Positions 1-6,239 of a stretch of DNA of 6,549 nt are shown here, in pieces (position 1 is the stretch's first letter; every line of letters starts with the position of its first letter). A program made the translations under genes and the position numbers. The DNA lies in the NCBI GenBank assembly GCA_002500925.1, contig DLTN01000002.1, forward strand, positions 1 through 6,549. The letters are read 5' to 3'. Origin of the DNA: Gemmatimonadales bacterium UBA7835. Lineage in GTDB: Bacteria; Gemmatimonadota; Gemmatimonadetes; Longimicrobiales; Gaopeijiaceae. Below the pieces are notes generated by a model. That model was not told where the DNA came from and ran no database searches. It saw only the letters and a list, made by a program, of their open reading frames with translations.

Positions 1-96
1 GTGAAAGTTGGCGCGATCGATCTCATAAGGAGTCATGTGTCTACGGGGGAACCGCGGTACAGCGTTGTTTCTTCCATCACTCTGCGGAAAAAATGA
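1..96 (+). CDS. 3' end of an unrecognised upstream gene (partial)
   Basis: Frame 1 is open from the first base to a TGA at 94-96, giving about 31 residues that end in TLRKK. The true start lies outside the window; the GTG at position 1 need not be a start. The stop overlaps the next start codon as ATGA (93-96), the usual arrangement of translationally coupled genes, which is the main reason to treat this as the end of a real gene rather than a chance open frame. The fragment is too short to assign to a family. It could be the tail of an enzyme or of a regulatory protein; I see no motif that decides. Confidence 0.4.
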   Translation: MKVGAIDLIRSHVSTGEPRYSVVSSITLRKK

Positions 97-788
97 GGGC
101 ACGGCATAGAGCTTGGGTCGCATTCGGGCTCCTGGGTTTTTCAGTTGCAGTAGTAATCTCGATGGGAACAGATGGGGACCTGATTCAAGTTGATTCCATG
201 GAGGAGCCCCACACGGTCCAGCCCCCTTCTTGGATTGAGATGCCTCAGGTTTCAGCTGACATTCTCGAAGCTCGAACTCTAGAGCGGCTTCTCTCGTTCA
301 GAGCGGGCAGGAGTGAATTGTCGATGTCTATCGGATCAGACGAAGTAACGGTCCTCTTGAATAAGATTCTTCCGGGCCTACTGCCGATCGGCGTTGAGCA
401 GATAGGCGTCAGCATAGACGAGGGAGTAGCCGTTGTGCACGCACGAGTCGTGACTCGTGACTGGGAAGGAACCTCAAGTCTCGGCTCACTGTTTTCGGTC
501 TTGCCTGATACGTTGAGTGGGAAAATCGAGGGCATACTCTCAGGCACTGGACGCCGTCTGGCACTGAAGGTGACTGGCGCTTGGATACAGGACATCTCGT
601 TACCTGCTCCCTTGGTGGATCTGCTGACTCAGCAAATCTCGAAGACCCCGAACTTACCAGGTGACCGTAGGTTGGAGGTCATGCTCCCACCAGAAATTGC
701 TGAGGTTCGTGTAGATGGCGACCAGGTGATTCTATTCTTAACCGAACCAATTTTGGATCGGGCTGTAGATGTAGATGAAGATGGCTGA
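93..788 (+). CDS. Membrane-anchored protein of unknown function, possibly TULIP-like lipid binding
   Basis: I do not recognise this 231-residue protein as a named family. Residues 1-6 are basic (MRARHR) and residues 8-23 are hydrophobic, so the N-terminus is a signal anchor or an uncleaved signal peptide, with the rest outside the cytoplasm. No lipobox cysteine is present. Residues about 25-55 look like a linker rich in acidic residues and proline. Residues about 75-220 read as alternating beta-strand and amphipathic segments, with a motif like LPPEIAEVRVDGDQVIL near the end, and the tail is acidic (DVDEDG). The pattern is loosely like LmeA/DUF2993 or DUF2140 lipid-binding (TULIP-type) domains, which is only a guess. 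The ATG at 93 overlaps the preceding stop and follows an A-rich stretch (GGAAAAA). The response regulator starts 30 bp downstream, so the two may be co-transcribed. Confidence 0.72.
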   Translation: MRARHRAWVAFGLLGFSVAVVISMGTDGDLIQVDSMEEPHTVQPPSWIEMPQVSADILEARTLERLLSFRAGRSELSMSIGSDEVTVLLNKILPGLLPIGVEQIGVSIDEGVAVVHARVVTRDWEGTSSLGSLFSVLPDTLSGKIEGILSGTGRRLALKVTGAWIQDISLPAPLVDLLTQQISKTPNLPGDRRLEVMLPPEIAEVRVDGDQVILFLTEPILDRAVDVDEDG

Positions 789-818
789 TCTCTGCCGACT
801 CAACAGTCACGGATTTTC

Positions 819-2180
819 ATGACCCGACTTCTTGTAATCGACGATGAACACGGCATTAGAAGCGCTCTGCGGCAGGTATTTGAGTACGAGGGTCATGAGG
901 TGCGGGTAGCTGAAGATGGCCATGAGGGTCTTCAAGTGGCGACAGACTTCAATCCTGACGTCATCTTCCTGGATGTGAAGATGCCCGGGATTGATGGGCT
1001 TGAGGTACTCGAGAAGCTCCGTGAGCAGGACATAAGCAGTCTCGTTGTGATGATTTCGGGCCACGGGACGATCGATACTGCAGTCGAAGCTACTCGGAAG
1101 GGCGCCTATGACTTCCTTGAGAAGCCTCTCGACACCGACCGGCTTCTGGTCACTTTGCGGCGCGCCCTAGAGCTCCGAGGACTGACACAGTCCGTGGCTG
1201 ATCTGCGAGATCAGATCGAGAGCCGCTACGAGATCGTTGGGACTTCGTACCCGATCAGGCAGGTGCTTGAGCGCATTGAGCGCGTTGGTCCGACCGACGC
1301 ACGTGTACTGGTTACCGGAGAAAATGGAACGGGAAAGGAGCTCGTTGCCCGTGCTATTCATCGGCTGTCCCCGAGGGCGAGTGGTCCGTTTGTTGAGGTG
1401 AATTGTGCCGCAATCCCCTCCGAGCTAATAGAATCAGCTCTCTTTGGCCATCTAAGGGGATCGTTTACGGGGGCAGTCACTGACCATGCAGGAAAGTTTG
1501 AACAGGCACACGGAGGCACGTTATTCCTGGATGAGGTCGGGGACATGTCGCCACAAGCTCAGGCAAAGGTTCTTAGAGCTTTAGAGCAGGGTGTGGTGTC
1601 ACGTGTGGGTGGCAAGAACTCTATCGAAGTAGATGTCCGTGTCGTCGCGGCAACGAATAAGGATCTCGAACATGAGATCAGCGGCGGGGCGTTCCGTGAA
1701 GATTTGTATTATCGACTTAACGTGGTTCCTATCCACATGCCACCATTACGAGATCGGAGAGACGATGTTCCGATGTTGGTTCAGCATTTTACCGATCTTA
1801 TGTTATGCCGAGATGGACTTTCTCCACGGTCGTTTGAGACGGCTGCTATGGAGAGACTTCAGACTTTGCCTTGGCCAGGGAACGTCCGAGAGTTGCGAAA
1901 TACTGTTGAACGACTGCTGATACTCTCCCTTGGAGACACTGTGCGGCTCGAGGATGTTGATATGCTCGCTGGTGAAAGATCCTCAGGCCCAAGGCTTGAG
2001 GGTGACCTCCTCTCGAGTGACACATTCTCGGACTTCAAGCACGGCGCAGAGCGAGCTTTCATCAATCAGAAGCTTCGGGAGCACGATTGGAATGTTGCTG
2101 AGACAGCCAGACGCATCGATATGCCGAGATCTAATCTTTACAAGAAGATTGAGAAGTACGGGTTGATCAGAGACAGTTGA
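819..2180 (+). CDS. Sigma-54-dependent response regulator, NtrC/NtrX type
   Basis: This complete 453-residue two-component regulator should be phosphorylated by a sensor kinase and then activate sigma-54 RNA polymerase at distant enhancer sites. The receiver domain (1-120) has D8, D9, phospho-acceptor D52, S80 and K102. The AAA+ domain (about 137-370) has Walker A GENGTGKE (167-174), a sigma-54 contact loop reading GSFTGA (214-219) rather than the commoner GAFTGA, Walker B LFLDE with D238 and E239, N280 in the AATN sensor I, and arginine-finger candidates R293 and R299. The C-terminus holds a Fis-type helix-turn-helix (about 421-450) with SNLYKKIEKYG, most like NtrX-group proteins. The start is fixed by the receiver beginning MTRLLVIDDE; the upstream Shine-Dalgarno is weak (CGGA). 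No kinase gene is adjacent, so its signal and targets are unknown. NtrX specifically, as opposed to another NtrC-family member, is uncertain, so no symbol is given. Confidence 0.95.
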   Translation: MTRLLVIDDEHGIRSALRQVFEYEGHEVRVAEDGHEGLQVATDFNPDVIFLDVKMPGIDGLEVLEKLREQDISSLVVMISGHGTIDTAVEATRKGAYDFLEKPLDTDRLLVTLRRALELRGLTQSVADLRDQIESRYEIVGTSYPIRQVLERIERVGPTDARVLVTGENGTGKELVARAIHRLSPRASGPFVEVNCAAIPSELIESALFGHLRGSFTGAVTDHAGKFEQAHGGTLFLDEVGDMSPQAQAKVLRALEQGVVSRVGGKNSIEVDVRVVAATNKDLEHEISGGAFREDLYYRLNVVPIHMPPLRDRRDDVPMLVQHFTDLMLCRDGLSPRSFETAAMERLQTLPWPGNVRELRNTVERLLILSLGDTVRLEDVDMLAGERSSGPRLEGDLLSSDTFSDFKHGAERAFINQKLREHDWNVAETARRIDMPRSNLYKKIEKYGLIRDS

Positions 2181-2258
2181 GGGAGGGTGAGGTCCTCGCA
2201 ATGAGATAGAGTGCTTGTATGAGTTCTGTGGATAGAATCTGGACAGCACCGAGACGAC

Positions 2259-2304
2259 TTTGGTTGTGTTAGTGTGAAAACACAAAACTGGTGCCTCAAC
2301 CAAA
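2259..2304. other. Inverted repeat in the spacer before lepB
   Basis: TTTGGTTG (2259-2266) and CAACCAAA (2297-2304) are perfect 8-bp complements. Between them GTGT-GAAA-ACAC (2272-2283) can form a small hairpin with a GAAA tetraloop, so the whole could fold as a stacked stem-loop. There is no T-run after it on either strand, so it is not a standard intrinsic terminator. It lies 81 bp after the regulator stop and 60 bp before the lepB start. It could be an operator-like dyad, an mRNA leader structure, or a 3' end element; the rest of the 184-bp spacer (2181-2364) shows no gene and no convincing promoter. Confidence 0.4.
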
Positions 2305-2364
2305 ACAGAGGATTATGTTGGCGCTGGCAGCTTAGAGATTGGCATTAGTAGGACGGTTAAGACG

Positions 2365-3078
2365 GTGATTCGTGGAGGACATGAGCCGACTGCAAGCTTT
2401 TTGGGACGCAGACTGTTTCACTGGGTAAAATCAGTCACGGTGGCGTTCTTTTGCTTTCTTTTAATCCGAGCCACGGTCGTTGAGGCTTTTAGGATACCGA
2501 CCGCTTCGATGGAAGGCACGCTTCTAGTTGGGGACTTTTTGTTGGTAAGCAAGATTGGCTATGGGCTAAGGGTTCCTGGAACGGACATAATGCTCACCGG
2601 TTCGGCAGAGCCAGCACGGGGGGAGGTAATCATATTCCGTCCGCCACACGAACCCGAAAAGAATTACGTCAAGCGCATCGTCGGTGTCCCTGGTGACACT
2701 TTAGAGATGCGAAACAAGTCTCTTTTCAGGAACAATACTCCAGTACTCGAAACGTACGCGCGTCAAGTCGATGGGAGTCGAGATGCCGCGCATCCTGACA
2801 TGGAGTGGCAGTCCAGTCATTCGGTCACGTCTAGGAGACCGGAGTATCAGCCCACTCGAGACAACTGGGGTCCGATAGTCGTACCTAACAACAGCTATTT
2901 CGTATTAGGTGACAATCGAGAAATTAGCGAGGATTCACGCTATTGGGGCTTCGTTACCCGAGAAGGGATTCGCGGGCGGCCATGGCTTGTGTACTACTCT
3001 TCTGAACCAAAAGTCGACCAGTCGACGAGAAGACCTTCAAAGGTGAGGTGGAACCGGATCGGGATGGTGATCAGCTGA
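2365..3078 (+). CDS. lepB: Signal peptidase I
   Basis: This membrane serine protease removes signal peptides from secreted proteins on the outer face of the inner membrane, using a Ser/Lys dyad. The 237-residue protein has one N-terminal membrane segment (about 21-38). The catalytic serine is S48 in PTASMEGTL and the general-base lysine is K103 in YVKRIVGVPGD. The closing box GDNR (182-185) with S188, D190, S191 and R192 is intact. Between these boxes lies a segment with W148 and PTRDNWGP (163-170) that I associate with Gemmatimonadota enzymes. The start is GTG, preceded by AGGA about 11 bases upstream; the frame is closed by a stop at 2275-2277 and has no ATG between that stop and this GTG. 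All catalytic residues are present, so it should be active. The sigma factor gene follows closely. Confidence 0.95.
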   Translation: MIRGGHEPTASFLGRRLFHWVKSVTVAFFCFLLIRATVVEAFRIPTASMEGTLLVGDFLLVSKIGYGLRVPGTDIMLTGSAEPARGEVIIFRPPHEPEKNYVKRIVGVPGDTLEMRNKSLFRNNTPVLETYARQVDGSRDAAHPDMEWQSSHSVTSRRPEYQPTRDNWGPIVVPNNSYFVLGDNREISEDSRYWGFVTREGIRGRPWLVYYSSEPKVDQSTRRPSKVRWNRIGMVIS

Positions 3079-3186
3079 AGGTGTTTCAGACATTGCGTGT
3101 TTTCTGTATCCGTTAGATCGTAAGCAGTGGTGCGTTTCTACGATGCCCCGCGCGGTTGGCCTAGACTCCTCCGTCCCAGCGTCCTC

Positions 3187-4038
3187 ATGAGTTTTAAGTC
3201 CCGCAGAGCATCTTCTACCGAAGGCTCGCTGGATCAGTACCTGAGAGAGATCAGTCAGTACCCACTGATTGATCGAGCTGAGGAGGCACGCCTAGCTAAA
3301 CTCATTCGCAAGGGTGATGACGAAGCACTCGACAAGCTTGTGCGATCGAATCTCCGTTTCACTGTCTCCGTAGCCAAGAAGTACCAGAATCAGGGGGTCC
3401 CACTTTCTGATCTCATCAATGAGGGCAATCTTGGATTGATCCGGGCAGCCCACAAGTTTGATGAGACGAAAGGGATCAAATTCATCTCCTATGCTGTCTG
3501 GTGGATCAGGCAGGCGATACTCCAGGCATTGGCGGAGCAGAGCCGAATTGTTCGTGTGCCTCTCAATCGTGCGGGAGCTCTGTACCGGATCGGGCGCCGA
3601 AGTTCAGCGCTTTTACAGGAGCTGGGCCGCGAGCCTACGGTTGGAGAGATAGCAGAAGATCTAGATGTCAGCAAAGAAGACATTGAGCGGACTCTAGCGA
3701 TCTCGCGCTCGCACCTTTCATTAGAGGCGCCGATGACGCCAGGGGAGGACAACCGTCTCTTGGACTACCTCCCTGATCAGTATTCTCCAGGACCAGAAGA
3801 TGAAGCGTTTGAGCACGCACTCAAGGCATCTGTTGAAGAGTCACTCGCATCGCTGAAGGAACGGGAGGCCAAGATTCTTCGACTCTACTTTGGCTTAGAC
3901 GAACAAGATCCTATGACTCTGGAAGAAATTGGCGAGATCCTTGGGATTACTAGAGAGAGGGTTCGGCAGATCAAAGAGAAGGCGCTTGGGCGGCTCCGCC
4001 ATGCGTCGCGCGCGCGTTTCTTGGAGACATACCGCTAA
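3187..4038 (+). CDS. rpoD: RNA polymerase sigma factor, compact RpoD/SigA (sigma-70) type
   Basis: This protein directs RNA polymerase to promoters. From the ATG at 3187 it is 283 residues. Region 1.2 starts at EGSLDQYLREI (12-22). Region 2 (about 48-118) includes DLINEGNLGLI and the promoter-melting segment FISYAVWWIRQAI with W105 and W106. Region 3 covers about 127-200. Region 4 ends the protein, with the -35-binding helix-turn-helix TLEEIGEILGITRERVRQI (244-262). Region 1.1 and the non-conserved insert of E. coli RpoD are absent, as in the short primary sigma factors of the FCB group. The frame also has GTG codons at 3127 and 3130 that would add about 20 residues unlike the family; neither start has a good Shine-Dalgarno, so I chose the ATG by family length. 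It could be the main housekeeping sigma or a close paralogue; other sigma genes in the genome would decide. Confidence 0.93.
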   Translation: MSFKSRRASSTEGSLDQYLREISQYPLIDRAEEARLAKLIRKGDDEALDKLVRSNLRFTVSVAKKYQNQGVPLSDLINEGNLGLIRAAHKFDETKGIKFISYAVWWIRQAILQALAEQSRIVRVPLNRAGALYRIGRRSSALLQELGREPTVGEIAEDLDVSKEDIERTLAISRSHLSLEAPMTPGEDNRLLDYLPDQYSPGPEDEAFEHALKASVEESLASLKEREAKILRLYFGLDEQDPMTLEEIGEILGITRERVRQIKEKALGRLRHASRARFLETYR

Positions 4039-4100
4039 ATAGGGAAGGCTAGGTTTTCTTCCGATCTGCTTTCTTGCCTGCCATCAGGATAGGCCATCTT

Positions 4101-4157
4101 TTCGGAGGCAGATTGTCCGAAGGTTATCTGCGAGACAGTCCGAAACCCCCTCGGAAC
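4101..4157 (+). other. Repeat-bearing region with alternative hairpins upstream of rplM
   Basis: GTCCGAA occurs twice (4115-4121 and 4138-4144). TTCGGA (4101-4106) pairs with TCCGAA (4116-4121), and TCCGA (4139-4143) pairs with TCGGA (4151-4155), giving two tandem hairpins. Competing pairings exist: GCAGAT (4108-4113) with ATCTGC (4126-4131), and TCCGAAGG (4116-4123) with CCCTCGGA (4148-4155, one mismatch). No T-run follows, so it is not a standard terminator. It lies 63 bp after the sigma factor stop and just upstream of the proposed rplM promoter, so it may be part of the sigma factor transcript's 3' end or of a longer rplM leader. Confidence 0.35.
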
Positions 4158-4172
4158 AAGGCTGGCAGGTCG

Positions 4173-4201
4173 TTGACGCTCGTACGAGCCTATTCTAGCT
4201 T
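4173..4201 (+). promoter_or_regulatory. Candidate sigma-70 promoter for rplM-rpsI
   Basis: A -35 box TTGACG (4173-4178, 5 of 6 to TTGACA) is followed after 17 bp by TAGCTT (4196-4201, 3 of 6 to TATAAT). Initiation would fall near 4208 and leave a leader of about 37 bases before the rplM start. The position at the head of a ribosomal protein operon and the good -35 and spacing support it; the -10 is weak. Confidence 0.4.
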
Positions 4202-4244
4202 TCACAGCTTTCTTCAAGTAGCGCCGTTTCTGTGAATCACGGGC

Positions 4245-4673
4245 ATGAAAACGTATACCCCTAAGGCTGACGAGATCCAGCATGACTGGTGGCTCGTCGA
4301 TGCCACTGACAAACCGCTAGGTCGCCTCGCGGCAGAGATTGCCAAGGTTATCCGTGGCAAGCACAAGCCGATGTACACGCCACATCTTGATACTGGTGAC
4401 AATGTCGTCGTAATCAATGCGGAAAAGGTCCGTCTGACAGGCAAAAAGGCCGACCAAAAACAATATTTCCGTCACTCCGGATACATGGGCGGTGAACGCT
4501 TCATTCCGTTCAGGCGTATGATTGAGACTCACCCTGAGCGCGTGATTGAGCTAGCGGTGAAGGGAATGCTGCCGAAGAACGCGCTTGGTCGAGTACTGCG
4601 TTCGAAGTTGAAGGTTTACGCGGGTACCGAGCATCCCCATCAGGGCCAGAAGCCCGCGCCCCTGGAACTCTGA
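4245..4673 (+). CDS. rplM: 50S ribosomal protein L13
   Basis: This early-assembling large-subunit protein binds 23S rRNA. At 142 residues it has the same length as E. coli L13. It contains the expected blocks: WWLVDATDKPLGRLA (15-29), IRGKHKPMYTPHLDTGD (36-52), VVINAEKVRLTGKK (55-68), FRHSGYMGG (75-83) and the C-terminal VKGMLPKNALGR followed by KLKVYAGTEHPHQGQ. The start is fixed by MKTYTPK, typical for the family. There is no Shine-Dalgarno: the bases before the ATG read ATCACGGGC. It heads the ribosomal cluster and is followed 20 bp later by rpsI, the classic L13-S9 pair. Nothing in the protein looks unusual. Confidence 0.98.
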   Translation: MKTYTPKADEIQHDWWLVDATDKPLGRLAAEIAKVIRGKHKPMYTPHLDTGDNVVVINAEKVRLTGKKADQKQYFRHSGYMGGERFIPFRRMIETHPERVIELAVKGMLPKNALGRVLRSKLKVYAGTEHPHQGQKPAPLEL

Positions 4674-4693
4674 CTCAGGAATTTGACGAAACA

Positions 4694-5089
4694 ATGGCCG
4701 GTGAAAATCAGATCCAAACGGTAGGACGGCGGAAGCGCTCAGTAGCTCGCGTTCTGCTTCGCCCAGGAAAAGGTGATTGGAGCGTGAACGGCCGTAGCAT
4801 GCAAGACTATTTCCCGCGTCCCACTCATCAGATCCGTGTCGAGGAGCCGCTTAAGGTGGCTGAGCTCGAAGGGTCGTTTGATGTAGTAGTGAGAGTGAGT
4901 GGGGGTGGGCTTACGGGACAGTCCGACGCGGTGCGCATGGGCTTAGCTCGTGCACTCGTTGCACAGGATGAAGAACTCCGTTCCGCAATGCGTGAGAAAG
5001 GCATGCTGACTAGAGATTCTCGTCAGGTTGAGCGCAAGAAGCCGGGTCGCCCTAAGGCTCGCAAGCGCTTCCAATTTTCTAAGCGTTGA
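4694..5089 (+). CDS. rpsI: 30S ribosomal protein S9
   Basis: This small-subunit head protein has a C-terminal tail that reaches the P-site tRNA. The 131-residue length matches the family (E. coli 130). It opens with VGRRKRSVARVLLRPGKG (10-27), contains the core VRVSGGGLTGQSDAVRMGLARAL, and ends in the conserved KARKRFQFSKR with the terminal arginine that contacts the anticodon stem. The Lys/Arg-rich region before it (KKPGRPKARK) is normal for S9. The ATG is preceded by an A-rich stretch (GACGAAACA), with only a distant AGGA 13 bases upstream. It is 20 bp after rplM and almost certainly in the same mRNA. Confidence 0.98.
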   Translation: MAGENQIQTVGRRKRSVARVLLRPGKGDWSVNGRSMQDYFPRPTHQIRVEEPLKVAELEGSFDVVVRVSGGGLTGQSDAVRMGLARALVAQDEELRSAMREKGMLTRDSRQVERKKPGRPKARKRFQFSKR

Positions 5090-5104
5090 TCAGTTTATTC
5101 TACG

Positions 5105-5123
5105 GAGTCGGTTGAGCCGACTC
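5105..5123 (+). other. Perfect 7-bp hairpin in the rpsI-rpsB gap
   Basis: GAGTCGG (5105-5111) and CCGACTC (5117-5123) are exact complements around a TTGAG loop. It sits 15 bp after the rpsI stop and 45 bp before the rpsB start. No T-run follows (TGCATC), so termination is unlikely. It may be part of a leader structure for rpsB, whose operon is translationally controlled by S2 in E. coli. Confidence 0.5.
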
Positions 5124-5135
5124 TGCATCTTGACC

Positions 5136-5153
5136 GGGGCGTAAATCGGCCCC
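5136..5153 (+). other. GC-rich hairpin just upstream of rpsB
   Basis: GGGGC (5136-5140) and GCCCC (5149-5153) pair around an 8-base loop, ending 15 bases before the rpsB ATG. Together with the hairpin at 5105-5123 it makes a two-stem arrangement filling most of the 79-bp gap. There is no Shine-Dalgarno between this stem and the start codon. Confidence 0.4.
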
Positions 5154-5168
5154 ACGGACACGACTAAA

Positions 5169-6131
5169 ATGTCTGAAGTAAGTCTCGAACAGCTTCTCGA
5201 GGCCGGAGTCCACTTCGGCCACCAAACCCGCCGTTGGAATCCGAAGATGAAACGCTTCATCTTCACCGAACGGAATGGGATACACATCATTGACCTCCGT
5301 AAGACGCTTGATCGTCTAAAAGCGGCCCAGCAGGCGGTCCGAGAGGTGGTTCTCCGAGGAGAGAGGATTCTCTTCGTCTGTACGAAGAAACAGCTGCGCG
5401 GCGTGGTTGAGGAAGAAGCAAAGAGTAGTGGGTCGTATTGGGTCACGGAACGTTGGTTGGGTGGGATGCTAACCAACTTTCAGACCATCCGTCAGCAGAT
5501 TCGACGACTTAAAGAGTTGGAGCGAGGTGCCGAGGAAAACGCATTCGAGTTCTACACTAAGAAAGAACGACTCATGCTTGAGCGTGAGCGGATCAAGCTC
5601 GACAAATATCTGGCGGGTGTGAAGGACATGTCGCGCCTTCCGGGCGCCATCTTTGTAGTGGATGCACGTCGGGAGGGCATCGCGGTCAAAGAAGCTAAGA
5701 AGCTCGGTATCCCGATCATTGCGATAACGGACACGAACGCGGATCCCAATGCGGTTGACTTTCCAATACCGGGCAATGACGACGCTATTCGCTCGGTAAC
5801 GCTCATCGCGAAGGCAATGGCTGAGTCGATAGGGGTTGCTAGGCGAGAGGTTCCGGATGAAGAGCGGCGGCGGATTGACGAAATGGAAGCTACAACGTAC
5901 TCAACCGAGACGGGTGAAACGACGGAGAAGCAAGCGCCAAAGCGACGGCGTCCTAGACGGAAGCGTCGCCCTCGACCGGAGGTCATCGCGGCTCATCGAA
6001 AAGATGAGGGCGACGGGATGACCGAAGCTGAGACCACAATTCAGCCGGCAGAAGCATCCGATGTGGAAACTCCTGTGGTTGTGGAGGAAGCTGCAGGGAG
6101 CGAGCTAAAGGGTGGCGAGGATGAGAAATAG
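5169..6131 (+). CDS. rpsB: 30S ribosomal protein S2 with long charged C-terminal extension
   Basis: This protein binds the small-subunit platform/head junction and joins late in assembly. The 320-residue product has a normal S2 core (1 to about 222): LLEAGVHFGHQTRRWNPKM (9-27), GIHIIDLRKTL, FVCTKKQ, WLGGMLTNFQTI, KLGIPIIAITDTNADPN and PIPGNDDAIRSV. E. coli S2 is 241 residues. Here about 98 extra residues follow: a helical acidic/basic stretch, an Arg/Lys cluster KRRRPRRKRRPR (258-269), then an acidic low-complexity tail rich in Glu, Thr, Ala and Val that ends GGEDEK. The frame is unbroken, so the extension is not a frameshift artefact within this sequence. The start matches the family (MSEVSLEQLLEAG). 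The ATG follows CGACTAAA with no Shine-Dalgarno. It is followed by tsf, its usual partner. Confidence 0.97.
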   Translation: MSEVSLEQLLEAGVHFGHQTRRWNPKMKRFIFTERNGIHIIDLRKTLDRLKAAQQAVREVVLRGERILFVCTKKQLRGVVEEEAKSSGSYWVTERWLGGMLTNFQTIRQQIRRLKELERGAEENAFEFYTKKERLMLERERIKLDKYLAGVKDMSRLPGAIFVVDARREGIAVKEAKKLGIPIIAITDTNADPNAVDFPIPGNDDAIRSVTLIAKAMAESIGVARREVPDEERRRIDEMEATTYSTETGETTEKQAPKRRRPRRKRRPRPEVIAAHRKDEGDGMTEAETTIQPAEASDVETPVVVEEAAGSELKGGEDEK

Positions 6132-6132
6132 G

Positions 6133-6151
6133 TTTTGCCGTTCGAGCAAAA
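6133..6151 (+). other. Hairpin directly after the rpsB stop
   Basis: TTTTGC (6133-6138) and GCAAAA (6146-6151) are exact complements around a 7-base loop, starting one base after the rpsB stop codon. Its last two bases are shared with the next stem (6150-6190), so the two cannot both form fully. Confidence 0.4.
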
Positions 6152-6190
6152 ATCCTTTAAGGGCTGTGCAATAACAGTTGGCGAGGATTT
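6150..6190 (+). other. Second stem-loop in the rpsB-tsf gap
   Basis: AAATCCT (6150-6156) pairs exactly with AGGATTT (6184-6190). Inside it, CTGT (6164-6167) pairs with ACAG (6174-6177) around GCAATA. It competes by two bases with the hairpin at 6133-6151. It may be part of a regulatory or processing element for tsf. Confidence 0.35.
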
Positions 6191-6205
6191 CCTGAAGGGC
6201 ACGCG

Positions 6206-6239
6206 GAGGCGGCGAGACCGAGAAAAGGTCCGCCGCCTC
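6206..6239 (+). terminator. Strong GC-rich hairpin before tsf, attenuator-like
   Basis: GAGGCGGCG (6206-6214) pairs exactly with CGCCGCCTC (6231-6239). After one bulged A (6215) the stem continues with GACC (6216-6219) and GGTC (6227-6230), closed by a GAGAAAA loop: 13 base pairs, by far the most stable structure seen in the window. Only TCTTCC-type pyrimidines follow rather than a real T-run, so full intrinsic termination is doubtful. It could instead be an attenuator that lowers tsf relative to rpsB, or an RNA processing or stability element. The stretch from 6240 to the tsf start holds nothing else I can support. Confidence 0.45.

Noticed and set aside
1633..1920. Other-frame and antisense open frames within the response regulator, sigma factor and rpsB genes
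   Set aside because: They lie wholly inside genes with strongly conserved protein sequence and show no family resemblance, so they are treated as chance open frames.
2233..2238. TAGAAT as a -10 box after the response regulator gene
   Set aside because: No acceptable -35 box lies 16-18 bp upstream; TTGTAT at 2215 is only 12 bp away.
2325..2344. TGGCAG and TTGGCA in the lepB upstream spacer as a sigma-54 (-24/-12) promoter
   Set aside because: The GG and GC elements are separated by 14 bases instead of 10, so the pair does not fit the sigma-54 consensus.
4076..4100. GCCT/AGGC or CCTG/CAGG hairpin followed by CATCTTTT as a terminator for the sigma factor gene
   Set aside because: The stems are only 4 bp, are alternatives to each other, and the T-run is short and offset from the stem.
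4101..4160. Possible tRNA or other known RNA gene in the spacer before rplM
   Set aside because: There is no T-loop GGTTCGA-like motif or 7-bp acceptor stem; the pairings seen do not form a cloverleaf.
4035..4283. 82-codon minus-strand open frame covering the spacer before rplM
   Set aside because: It starts inside rplM on the opposite strand, resembles no family I know, and fits a chance frame; no promoter or ribosome site supports it.
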